Assembly (NCBI GenBank): GCA_037349315.1
Contig: JBAIAC010000048.1
Location: 44,038,501 to 44,102,500 of the forward strand
Length of the DNA: 64,000 nucleotides
Source: Chelydra serpentina
Taxonomy: Eukaryota > Chordata > Testudines > Chelydridae
Direction of reading: 5' to 3'
The notes under the pieces are model-generated. The model ran no database searches and was not told the DNA's origin. It worked only from the letters and a program-made list of their open reading frames with translations. The position numbers and the translations under genes are program-made. Positions within the stretch are counted from its first letter, which is position 1, and the number at the start of each line of letters is the position of its first letter. Below, in pieces: positions 53,775 through 64,000 of the stretch.

Positions 53775-53915
53775 CTATTTTTATGTACCATTTGTTTGCA
53801 GTGGTGCCTGTGAGGTACTAGGTGCTTTTCAGGCACATGTGAAGGTGTAGTCCCTGCCCTGAGGATCTCACCAATTAAGGACAAACAGATACATCCTAGT
53901 CTGGGAAAGGGAACA
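53775..53915. repeat. Old interspersed repeat fragment
   Basis: GTGCCTGTGAGGTACTAGGT, then GTGTAGTCCCTGCCCTGAGG and GGACAAACAGATACATCC follow the word order of an ancient amniote repeat (tag TCCCTGCCCYGA). Family not determined. Confidence 0.5.
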
Positions 53916-55210
53916 ACAAAAGGGATTTCTGTACAACTCAACAAGCGTCACTATAGGCAACATGACAGAAATGTGTTTTGGAGAGGGGCTTAAAAGTGAA
54001 GGGTCCTTGTTAATGAGTTCAGCTTTCAGTTGCCACACCATATGTAGAAAAGAAACAAGAAGGCAGCGGCTTTGAAGTGATTCAAAAGCCCGGAATGTGG
54101 TCACATGAAAGCAGATGACATAGGTGATTGTTCAAAAGACTGACAAACACTCAGACAAGGATGGGAACACTAGTACCAATATTAGCTTGTGTATGCAAAT
54201 CGTGTGTTCCAATGGGTCTTAAAACTAATTCAGGGCTTCTGAATAGTTCTAAGGCCTTCTTCTTGTTTCTTTTCTATGTACAGTATGGTAACTGATTACG
54301 TGTGAATTCTGTTTATAGGCAATAGTGGCTGAATAACCTACTATTGATGTATGAAATTGCTAAAATTCTTTGGGGTGCCCAAAATAGGAATCAGACTCAC
54401 CCAAGTGCAACCAGTACCACAGATGACAACTAACTAACATAATGAGATTCTTTCATCATGATGATAACACTGTTAATTGGATTTTCAATTGGTTGATTTA
54501 TCTGGGAGTGGTGGCGTTATTTGCTTTAGGGGATATATACTCTGGTATGTCTTCTTTCCCCAAGGCAAATGTATAATACAACAAGAGACCTATCAGTATA
54601 AAGTTTAACAAAATGAGCAACTTCAGTAATACTTGTACTCCCTTCATACTAAGATTAAAATATTTGAGGGTCATTTAACATTCATTTGTTACACTTTTGC
54701 AATGTGATTCAGTTGCACAGGACTTTGGGAAATCATTCTCCAAGCTAATGAATCAGGCTTTCAAGAATGTGTTTACTAGCTACCCCTCACAGGGAACTGT
54801 GACATCTCTTAAATTGAAGCTTGCAAAAAAAATGACAAAATACATATTTCAAAATGTATTCAATTAATACTTGATGTCTGTAGGACAACTGTGATAGTTT
54901 TGGGGGAAAATCAAAGTCAAATTTTGTTCTTATGTAAATTCATTATGTAGATAATTAGGAACTTTAGAATGTCCAAATTACTTTCAGAAAGAAGGATATT
55001 AATTTTGTTTATTGAGCTAGAAATAATAAAACATTTGGAAATGTCATTTCATTAACATTATATGAGTAAGCATATGGGGGAAAGGAAGATGTAATTTCTT
55101 TCTGCAACTTGGGCTATTGAGAATATTAGAAAAATGTAGGACAGAGAAAACAAATGTTCGGTTGTCATCTTAATAATTTATTGTAGACGAGAAGAAATGA
55201 TCTCTCTTAA

Positions 55211-55483
<273 letters not shown>

Positions 55484-58106
55484 TAGTACTTTCTAAGCTA
55501 AAACTATAGACTGTTCTTAGAATCCTGATCGTTCTAGCTTTAATCTGTAATGCTGATAGAATCTAAATACCTAACCCATAAGCTGCTGCTATAAATTCAG
55601 TCACTTCCCCCACCCCTCATGACGCCCCTTTTATTTCAAGAAAGTAGGGGTTTTATTTACACAATATGTATTCAAAGGCCATATGCAGTAATTTCAGGTA
55701 TCAGTCATATTCACGAAATCTCTTGCTATTTTACTCAATTTAAAATAACATTTTGTCACTAGATTTAATCTAAACTGTGAAATAGATGCACATTGTCATT
55801 TTATTTGTGTGCTTGTATTTATTTTTTTAATCTCCTTATTTGTCTAGTATAAAAATAGAAAGAATGTGGGCACTAGTGAATTCTGCAAAATGCCTGACCT
55901 ATGACAAGTTTAATAACACTTGGGGTAAGCCAGACACTTCTGCAACTTCTGCAATGGATTCATTTGTTGAAATCCTTTAATGCACTACCTGACAGCATAT
56001 GACAACATGAGACTGGAACATTATCCCTAGTCCAGGTATTTGTGGCTCCAGTATATTGTGGGGATCTGCACTCTGCTCTGATAAGTATTTCTTTCGGAGC
56101 TCAGCAGAGTTCATCTGTATCAAGCTAAATATATACTTGCTATACAAACAAAAAACAAAAAACTGAGACCATGCATGAAACCAACTTGCAGTGTTGGCCT
56201 ACTTTTAAGAACATGGATACTTGCAACAGACAACAGTAAAGATGCATAACAACTGGAAATATTATGAAGGAGGTACCTGGGGATTGCTTAGGTCGAAGAT
56301 CTGCCAAAAGGGTCTGGATCATTGATAAAACATTCACTCTTAGTAACAGGAGCATGAATTGAAGTGTAAATTAAACATCGCTTCATCTTTAAAACTACTT
56401 TATAGTTAAATAGAGAACTTACATGCAAGAGCAGTGACAGAAATCAAAACGAAATGCTTACAAGTATTCTGAGAGCTCAGGCTATGTAACTACCATAACC
56501 ATTTGGGGTCAGAATCCAAATAACAAAATCAGGTATTTTTCATACATATCTAAGTGACATACTGAGGCAAATTTCTGTTGGTGTAAGTGAACCCAACTCT
56601 GCTGAAGTCAATGGAGCTGCGTCCATTTCCATTAAGCAGAAAATTTGGCCCACTGTATTTTTCACTAGCTTTAATTGGCCCTGGCATGGGAAACTTATTT
56701 ATCTGTTCACGGAAACTTCCAAAAAGACTTGATTTGTGTGGCAACACCATTTTCCAAAAGAACAGAAACAAGGTACTGGCTAACAGTAAAATGCATATTA
56801 AAAGGAGGTTTCTGAGGTGAATAGTTACATAGTCCAGAACAGAAGTTCTACCAGTTAACAAATTATTATTATTAAACATTTTCATTATAGGATAAATGTA
56901 CACAGTTCTCCTTGGAACAGTAGAGCCATCTACTACATAATATATTTACTGTCAACAAAAGTGAAGTAATCCCAGCATTCAATGCTAATGAACTAGCTTA
57001 CTAGTTTTCAGGACAGGCTGTTAGAAAATGTGGTAACATGATCTTTCTATCCTACCAAAAATGAATAAGATGCATGAAAATAAGGACAGTTATTGGTATG
57101 TAACAAATCAGTGATCATCAAAACTATGACTATTGCCATGACTACTAGTGCTGTAAAATACATAATCCTTTTTTTTTAGCAATGATATATTTGTGAAAAC
57201 CATAAGTTCCGCAGAAATTAACAAAAGTACAAGCATGGATATTGTGCCGGGAAGGAGTAGGCTTCTTGTGGTCAGTTTCATGATAACAGGTAGAGATGTT
57301 CCTTGAACACCAAGACTCAGACTTGCACAGTATTTTTATTGATTTTTTAGGTGTTTGAAAATGAGTAGAGAAAAGGATTATTCTGAATTTTAGAACATTA
57401 CCACAGCTTTGGAAATATAATAGCAAGTATCTGCAGCCTACAGTATAGGAGAATGCTGTTGCTTTCTGAAATTCAGTTGGTTCTTGCACTGATTGCTTCT
57501 ATTAAGTACATTTTTATTGTTTGATCTTTTCAGATACTTTCTTAGCTACTACCACTGATCATTTAATTTCACACACAAAAACTATAAGTAGTTTGGCCAA
57601 TTCAGAAAATGCATGATAAAGATTCATCCTTCTCACCTGGTACACAAGGGTATGCACATGCAACTCCCACACCCGGAGATGAGACTATATCCCCTTAAGA
57701 TTTGCTTTTGGAAAGAACAAAAGTGCATATGTGGGAGGGAATGTAGAGGAAGATGATAAAATATAATTGTTATATGAAGACAATTTATACAGAAGCATTT
57801 ACTCATTTGGTTGTAGAAACAATACCAAAGATTCTGTCAGCATAAAAATTCATGACTGGGAATAAGAGAGATTTCTGAGTAAGCGATGCTGGTAGCACAA
57901 TGATGTAAGGGAATCCTTGTTAGAGGGTGATTTGAGACCAAAATACCCAGTCAACAGGGTTGGCAAGCTTCTCCAAAATAGCCAACTTACCTTATTTATT
58001 GGAGATGAGTAGAATATAGATCTGGTGTTAGTATTGTAGGATATGGATTGAAAAATGTTGCCACAGGCTTAACCAAATAGCATGAAATAAATCTCCCCCT
58101 CTCCTG

Positions 58107-58130
58107 AACACACACAACACACACACACAA
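58107..58130. repeat. (CA)n-like tract
   Basis: Two short CA runs separated by AA. Intronic, low complexity. Confidence 0.9.
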
Positions 58131-59503
58131 ATGTTAGGTAAAATAAGAGTAGTGAACGGGAAAAAAAGTTGTTTTCATATATTTTGTATGACTTAAAGCA
58201 CGGGTAGGCAGGCAACTTCTTCACATAATTGTATCTGAACAACCATATATATAACCATTCTGCTATAACCATTCTGCTTTTCCAGAATTGTTGTTCCTGG
58301 AGCAGAGAGCATGAACTGTACCTCCTTGCCTTGAGTAGTGTTTTAGTCCTCTAAGGCTCAAGGTGAAGCCACAAATTCATTCTCATTTGTCATACTCAAT
58401 CAAGATTTGAATCGAGGTCTCCAGAGTGAAGGCTAGTCAATGCAATAAATAAATAGCCAATGTACTGATGGGGAGAGAAGAAAGAGAGGAAGTGGACCTG
58501 CCTTTCCTAGTCGTATAAAAACAAGCTATCTGCACTCTTATAAAACATCTTATTGAATTTAATGATAACCTTTGTACAGAATTTTTAACCCAAGTTATAG
58601 AATTCTGTAACAGAAGTACAGAGAATCCACTATTAAATTCTATAGACTGATCTTTTAATTCTCTATGAAGTATGTAATTTTCTACTAGATTCTGTAGGCC
58701 TATATAGAGTGACTGCCATAGAACCCTTTGGGTTTTAGCCTTATTAAATGTATAAGACTTTTTCCATGCAGAGGATATTTGTGTCTGGACTCAATCTGAA
58801 TGCTGTGACCCAGAAATATTTTGGTTGTCAGTTAGCAAGTCACAGATGAGCCCCTTTAATTGGAGTTTGTATATATAGCTACTTCCACTTGTTTGATTAC
58901 ATACTAAAATTATAAGTTGTTCCTGGAACATAACACAGTAGGAAGAGACTGCAGTGTGATTTCCATTTGCAGTCTAATTATCATTATGCTGGATAGTCAG
59001 TCACCCTACATAAACCAACTGGCATGTAGCATCTACTATGACTGGACCCAGTGACACCTGTACAGTACATACTCTTAGTTAGCAAAGACAGGTTTCATTT
59101 GCTATTTATACTGTGGTTCTTTGAAAGAAGATAGCACACTGCAATTCATTTTCAATAACCAAAGCATTTTATAATTCACTGCTCTTCATTATAATATCCT
59201 TTCAGAAAACAGGAAACGGTCAAACACCAATTTTTCCATACGTTTCCTTCATTGACTCTCAGAAGGCCTGTCAGATTACCATCTATTTTAATAGCAAATA
59301 TTCACCATAATAAGAGATGTATAGGAGAATCTCTGCTGATGTTTTGTTAGCTTGTTAATGTAATGAACCAAAAAAGATTTTACTCCTCTTTTAACTTTGT
59401 ATTTTGAAATAGAAAATGTTTTATTTAAAAATGGAATAATTCTGACATGTTTGAGGAAATGGTAATTAAATAACAAATGCGATATCCCTTAGTCGGAGTG
59501 TAA

Positions 59504-59830
59504 ACGGATACGTCTACACTACGAGCGAGGGGTGTGATTCCCATTTCATGTAGACATACCTGTGCTAGTGTTCATCTGAGCTAAGATGCTAAAAATACCT
59601 GCGGGAAGCGCGGACAGCCATAGTTGTAGCACAGGCCAGCTGCTCTGAGTACAAACCCACCTGAACCCCATAGGTATGTACTCAGGGGAGCTAGCCTGTG
59701 TCACCAATGCTGCTGCCCATGCTACCATGGCTACACGACTATTTTAGCATACTAACTCAGATGAGAGCTAGCACACTTATGTTCCTGAAGGCTGGGAATC
59801 ACACCCCTAGCTAGCAGAGCAGACATAAGC
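59504..59830. mobile_element. MITE with long imperfect terminal repeats (TAA duplication)
   Basis: The left side ACGTCTACACTACGAGCGAG, with GGGGTGTGATTCCC, pairs with the right side GGGAATCACACCCCTAGCTA and GCAGACATAAGC. TAA flanks at 59501-59503 and 59831-59833. Inner arms also pair (TGAGCTAAGATGCTAAAA with TTTTAGCATACTAACTCA). About 327 bp. Confidence 0.82.
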
Positions 59831-60969
59831 TAAGAATTCAGCAAGAATTTGACATCATTTTCAGGGATGGGGGATTCTTGGTGGAGATTTTAGAACTGTC
59901 AGCAAGGTCAATTTTCACTATAAAAGACGTAGTTATTAATCAGTTATTTCTTCTTATCACATATTAATGAATTTTCAGATATTTAATAATCCTCAGTATA
60001 TTTTAGAATATATCCAACAACCAAGTACAGAGTAATGGATTTTCAGCACTGGACTGATTATAAGAGAACTTCATAGATTGAAAATTGTTGATCAAGTTCT
60101 ATGGCTGGCTTGCAAATTGTCCACTCAGATAGCACTTCACTTTTTTCCACTCTTTGGATTGGAGGAAAATAAATGTAACCAAATGGAGCAGGGAACCCAG
60201 AAAAAGAGAGCAGCAACTATGTATTAGTAGTGCTTTCTACGGCAACTATGTTTGGGGCTTTGCATGTTTTCAGGAGGGAATGAGTAGAGAGAGAAGGATT
60301 ATTCTAGGCAGCATGATTCCTTTATAGTTCCACGCTGGAACACTTATTCACCCTCTTGGAAGTGGTAGTTCATATTTATTATTCAGGAGAAAAGCAAACA
60401 GTGAATATTCTGAGCTGGATTGCTGCCAATTTAAAAGAGGACAGGGCAATTAAAAGAAATGGCTTTGAAGTAGCAGACATGTAGCTAACATTTCCATGTT
60501 AGATAATGACATGATAGAACACAGAATACCTCTTGTATCATTTCCCAGAAAATTAGGGTGTTTTTTTCACCTTTTGACTGGAAACCCAGAATTCTACAAT
60601 AATGGAACCTACCCTACAGCTTGGAGTAATGTTCTTACAGCACCAGGAATCATTACTGTGGACCACAGTAGTATTTCTTTTAAAAGGGAAGGAATTGTCT
60701 AGAAGTGTACAGTATTTTAGACATACCGTAGAATAAATACATAGCAGTTTATGGAGAGTCTTGGGAAATGCTATTCCAAAAAGATACGTCCAGGTTGTTC
60801 CAACAGCCACCAGCAACATTATCAAAAAATGAAACCAGAAAAAACGTCTCAGCCAGAAAGTCCACCAGAGACTGTAGTAATACCAATGGAAGAAAAACAT
60901 ACACCAGAGGTTGGCATACAGTCTTACAGCTGCCACTACTTCTGGAGATGGTAAAAGAACAATCTAGCT

Positions 60970-61280
60970 CAGGGGTCGGCAACCTTTCAGAAGTGATATG
61001 CCGAGTCTTCATTTATTCACTCTAATTTAAGGTTTTGCGTGCCAGTAATACATTTTAATGTTTTTAGAAGGTCTCTTTCTATAAGTCTTTACATACAACA
61101 ATAGTTTAGTTATATATTAAAGTAAATAAGGTTTTTAAAATGTTTAAGAAGCTTCACTTAAAATTAAATTAAAATGGAAAGCCCCCCAGACCGGTGGCCA
61201 GGACCCAGGTAGTGTGAGTGCCACTGAAAATCAGCTCGCGTGCCACCTTTGGCACCCGTGCCATAGATTGCCTACCCCTG
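60970..61280. mobile_element. hAT MITE with CAGGGGTCGGCAACC ends
   Basis: Begins CAGGGGTCGGCAACCTTTCA and ends CATAGATTGCCTACCCCTG. Flanks ATCTAGCT (60962-60969) and ATTTAGCT (61281-61288) agree at 7 of 8. The middle is AT-rich; GTGCCACCTTTGGCACCCGT lies near the right end. Confidence 0.94.
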
Positions 61281-61362
61281 ATTTAGCTCTCACTTTCTTC
61301 AGTGGAAAGACTCCCTTTGAAATCAGTGGATTTGGATGAAATCCTAAAAGAGCATGTCAAAG

Positions 61363-61460
61363 ACAATTCATTACATGCCAAATTCACAGCTGGTATAAAC
61401 TGACACAGCTGCAGTGAACTAGAAGGGGCTGTGCCAGTTTATACCAACAGAGCATTTGGC
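61363..61460. repeat. Fold-back interspersed repeat
   Basis: GCCAAATTCACAGCTGGTAT-AAACTG on the left pairs with CAGTTTATACCAACAGAGCA-TTTGGC on the right, forming a long hairpin of about 35-40 bp arms. Same general type as other palindromic remnants in the window. Confidence 0.7.
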
Positions 61461-61590
61461 ACTCAATTGTACAATAAACAAAAAAGATGAAGGGCTAACT
61501 CCTGATTCCATTGATGCCAGCAGGAAAACTCACATGAATATTGATAGCACTTTTGAGTAGTCTTGTAGCTGTACAATTAATAAAATTTTA

Positions 61591-61619
61591 TACACACACA
61601 CAAACACACACACACACAC
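61591..61619. repeat. (CA)n microsatellite
   Basis: About 29 bp of CA repeats with one AA interruption, just before the MITE at 61640. Confidence 0.95.
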
Positions 61620-61639
61620 CCCTCTGGTATCTGCACTAA

Positions 61640-61917
61640 GAACTCATCCACACAGAGGGGTAATGCGCTCTACAAGGGGTGTGATTTCTTAAGTGCTCTA
61701 ACGTAATGCATTTTAAATGGTCCATGTAGACCCTGTTGATGTGCACTAAAGGTTCCCCAGTGTACTTTATCATAGTGCTGTTTCAAACCACACTACATTA
61801 AATTACATTAGTGCACACCAGCAGGGTCTACACAGACCATTTAACATGCATTATGTTAGTGCACTTTAGAAATCACAACCCTGTAGAGCGCATTACCCCA
61901 CTGTGCAGACAAGCCCC
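61640..61917. mobile_element. MITE with about 60-bp terminal inverted repeats
   Basis: The left side GGGGTAATGCGCTCTACAAG, then GGTGTGATTTCTTAAGTGCT, pairs with the right side CTTTAGAAATCACAACCCTG and TAGAGCGCATTACCCC, ending GACAAGCCCC. A second inner pair is TAAATGGTCCATGTAGACCC with GGGTCTACACAGACCATTTA. Flanks TAA/TAG suggest a decayed trinucleotide duplication. The whole element folds into one long hairpin. Confidence 0.85.
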
Positions 61918-63606
61918 TAGTCTGTATATTGTAAGTTGTACACTAGTTACGTTACTGTGGTTGATTAACAAAACACTCTCTTTTTATGTAAGAGCACAGA
62001 AAAGGATGAAGCTGAAGTACCGTTTTTCTCTGTTTCATCATTTGTGTGTTTTATGGCCATCACACTGCATGCATGAGAACATACATACACTCTTTTTTCG
62101 TTCTTTTTTAAAACAAACCAAAGTGGCGAAGGGAGGAAGCTACAGTCTGCAGGGGCTAATTTAACTGTCTACATTCTTAGTGGAATATTGGGTTTCAACA
62201 AATTGTATGCCCAAGACAAGAAAAATGCTATTAACTTCAAAAGAAGCAGTGTTCTTCAAATTTCTGTGAACTTTTCCTTAGAGTATGAAGCAAAGTAGGT
62301 GCTGAAGTGTTTGTACTTGGTTTATTGAGCACAAAACATATCTTCAGTTACACTTGGAACAGGAAATATATATTGAACTGATAGTATGATTTGTGTGTGT
62401 ATTTCTTAGTTAACTAGCCATGACATATGTATCATTTATGCGGAATGGTGTCAAAGTAGTTTCATAATTTTTAAAAAAAGAATCCTTTTTTTATTATTAA
62501 TCATTTGGAAGATTGAAATTGTAATCTGACACCTCAATGTTTCTTCTTCTCTGCACTGTATCCAACACGCATTTCCTTGTTTGTTATTGTTGGACTACTC
62601 ATAATTAAGTGCTATAGCACTTATTTAGGGGATTATGACATACGGAAAGTGTCTATCTCAGAAAATAAAATGTGTATGTGGTCAAGTGGAAAGAATTATG
62701 AACTTTTCAAACGAAAGGACCACTCCTGTTCTCATTGGCATTTCAATGGGAACGCCCCAAACCAAGAAAAATGTTTATTACAATATGAAGCCTATTTACT
62801 TTTACAAGGTCCCTTTTAAATAAAACATAAATAAAACATAATGAGTAAAGATGCATTTTCAGTGTAATAGAGGAGATATTGCCTGTTCGGGTCCTTTTTT
62901 AAATTATTGTTAAGATCTTTTTTCCCCTCTTGGAATACAAAAGTAAAGTGCATTTAGTTGCCAGACCTTTTGAATCAGGTCACAAATTGACTCTGACCTT
63001 CAGGAATTCCTTCACAGTGTCTCTTGAGAATAAGGAATGTTGCAGCAAGATGATACTTTAAACTCCCCCTTGCTGATTTTTGGAGGATAATGCACATATA
63101 AAGACTGATATCTTTCATATTTGTTTTAACAAGACCAAAGCTCACATTAGGAGCCTTAAATACAACAAAATTAATGAACCATGATAATAGTTATCTATAA
63201 TACAATTATAAAATAATTAATTTATCCACTAATCTATGTAGTGTAGTACTGCAGTCAGGATCTAAGATTTGTCTGGCAAAAAGCCAGGCATGATGTGCCA
63301 GTTATGGTGGATTACATGTCTGTGAATACAAGAACATATGAAACAGAGATTAAATGGAAGGGTGTGCTGTATAAAGATTAAATATAAGAAAACACGGTTC
63401 AGGAATTTCTGAAGTTGCATTTGAATGAGGTTATATTCCTCCCCATGTAACTTGGTTGATTCAAATGTGAGCCTTAGGGGTAAAAGGGAATTATGCGTTA
63501 AGGACAAACTAGACAAAATTAAGAGGTAATATGTTAGATGATATAAATTAGACTGTCTTTGTATCCAGACATCTTTACCCTACTTGCTCCCACTTACCTG
63601 TGTATA

Positions 63607-64000
63607 AGGCTACATCTATACTACGCAGCACTGGTGGAGGTGTATAGTGTCAGTGTAGCTACACGCTGCAGTGAAAAGCAGGCTCCATCCACACTGCAGT
63701 GTGTCACTACCCATGTCAGTGAAAAGCTCTGGCAGAGGGGAGGCAGCAGAGTAAGGCTTCAGCAGTTCCCTGCGGCCAGAACCTTTCACTGTGATGCACT
63801 GTGATGAGGAAAGGCAGAGCTGGCAGGGAGCTGGCAGAGCCTTTCCCCACTGGGGAGCCTTTCCCTGCTGCTGGTGTCTTTCACTGCAGTGGGGAAAGGC
63901 TTTGCAGAAGGGAGCTTCTGGAGCCTTTCCCTGCTGCTCCCCTCCCCCGCCACCAAAATAGCATTGCTAAAAATAGCAGTGTAGATGGGAAAGCAAGGAG
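63607..64000. mobile_element. MITE, cut by window end
   Basis: Begins AGGCTACATCTATACTACGC. Near the end AAAATAGCATTGCTAAAAAT and AGCAGTGTAGATGGGAAAGC are typical of the TGTAGAC-ended MITEs. The middle has repeated GGGGAAAGGCT / CCTTTCCCTGCTGCT words, possibly a small minisatellite (63810-63940). Confidence 0.65.

Noticed and set aside
60553..60936. 127-codon minus-strand ORF rich in aromatic residues
   Set aside because: Looks membrane-like only because of T/C-rich composition; no recognised family or conserved motif.

Overview
The window is vertebrate nuclear DNA: coding exons of 39-161 bp with GT/AG borders sit far apart in long introns, and most recognisable sequence is transposon-derived. 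The repeat set points to a reptile, most likely a turtle. It includes CR1 LINEs with the ATTCTATGA-type tail, a tRNA-derived SINE whose tail matches that CR1 tail (the arrangement known from cryptodiran turtle SINEs), many MITEs with GGGCTTGTCTACACT-like ends, and several hAT-type MITEs with exact or near-exact 8-bp target duplications. The species assignment is inference from repeat content.

The only host gene I can support is PLXDC2 (plexin domain containing 2, TEM7-related), read on the + strand. Six consecutive internal exons lie at 1975-2070, 2907-2988, 31278-31338, 34266-34419, 36104-36142 and 55254-55414. Their splice phases join without a break. Together they encode the region just before the PSI domain, the cysteine-rich PSI domain, a Thr-rich extracellular stalk, the single transmembrane helix and the first cytoplasmic residues. 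Exons for the N-terminal half lie before the window. The terminal cytoplasmic exon was not found in the 8.6 kb after the transmembrane exon and probably lies beyond the window end.

Layout: 0-3 kb, two exons, with a (TG)n tract about 100 bp before the first acceptor. 3-31 kb, one 28.3-kb intron holding MITEs, a 2-kb CR1 with a 605-codon reverse-transcriptase reading frame, a fold-back hAT element with a MITE inside it, an older CR1 with a MITE inside it, and smaller SINE and hAT remnants. 31-36 kb, three exons close together, with a hAT element starting only 60 bp after one donor site. 36-55 kb, a 19-kb intron dense in DNA-transposon insertions, several nested. 55-64 kb, the transmembrane exon followed by the start of the last intron, with three or four more MITEs.

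The gene is ordinary. The strongest signals beyond it are transposon architecture: five copies of one CpG-rich MITE family with three successive internal hairpins, a hAT unit whose two ends are both transposase 3' ends, hAT-in-hAT and hAT-in-MITE nesting dated by intact target duplications, and a fold-back Penelope-like fragment carrying hammerhead-ribozyme-like core motifs. I found no bacterial, viral or CRISPR-like system.
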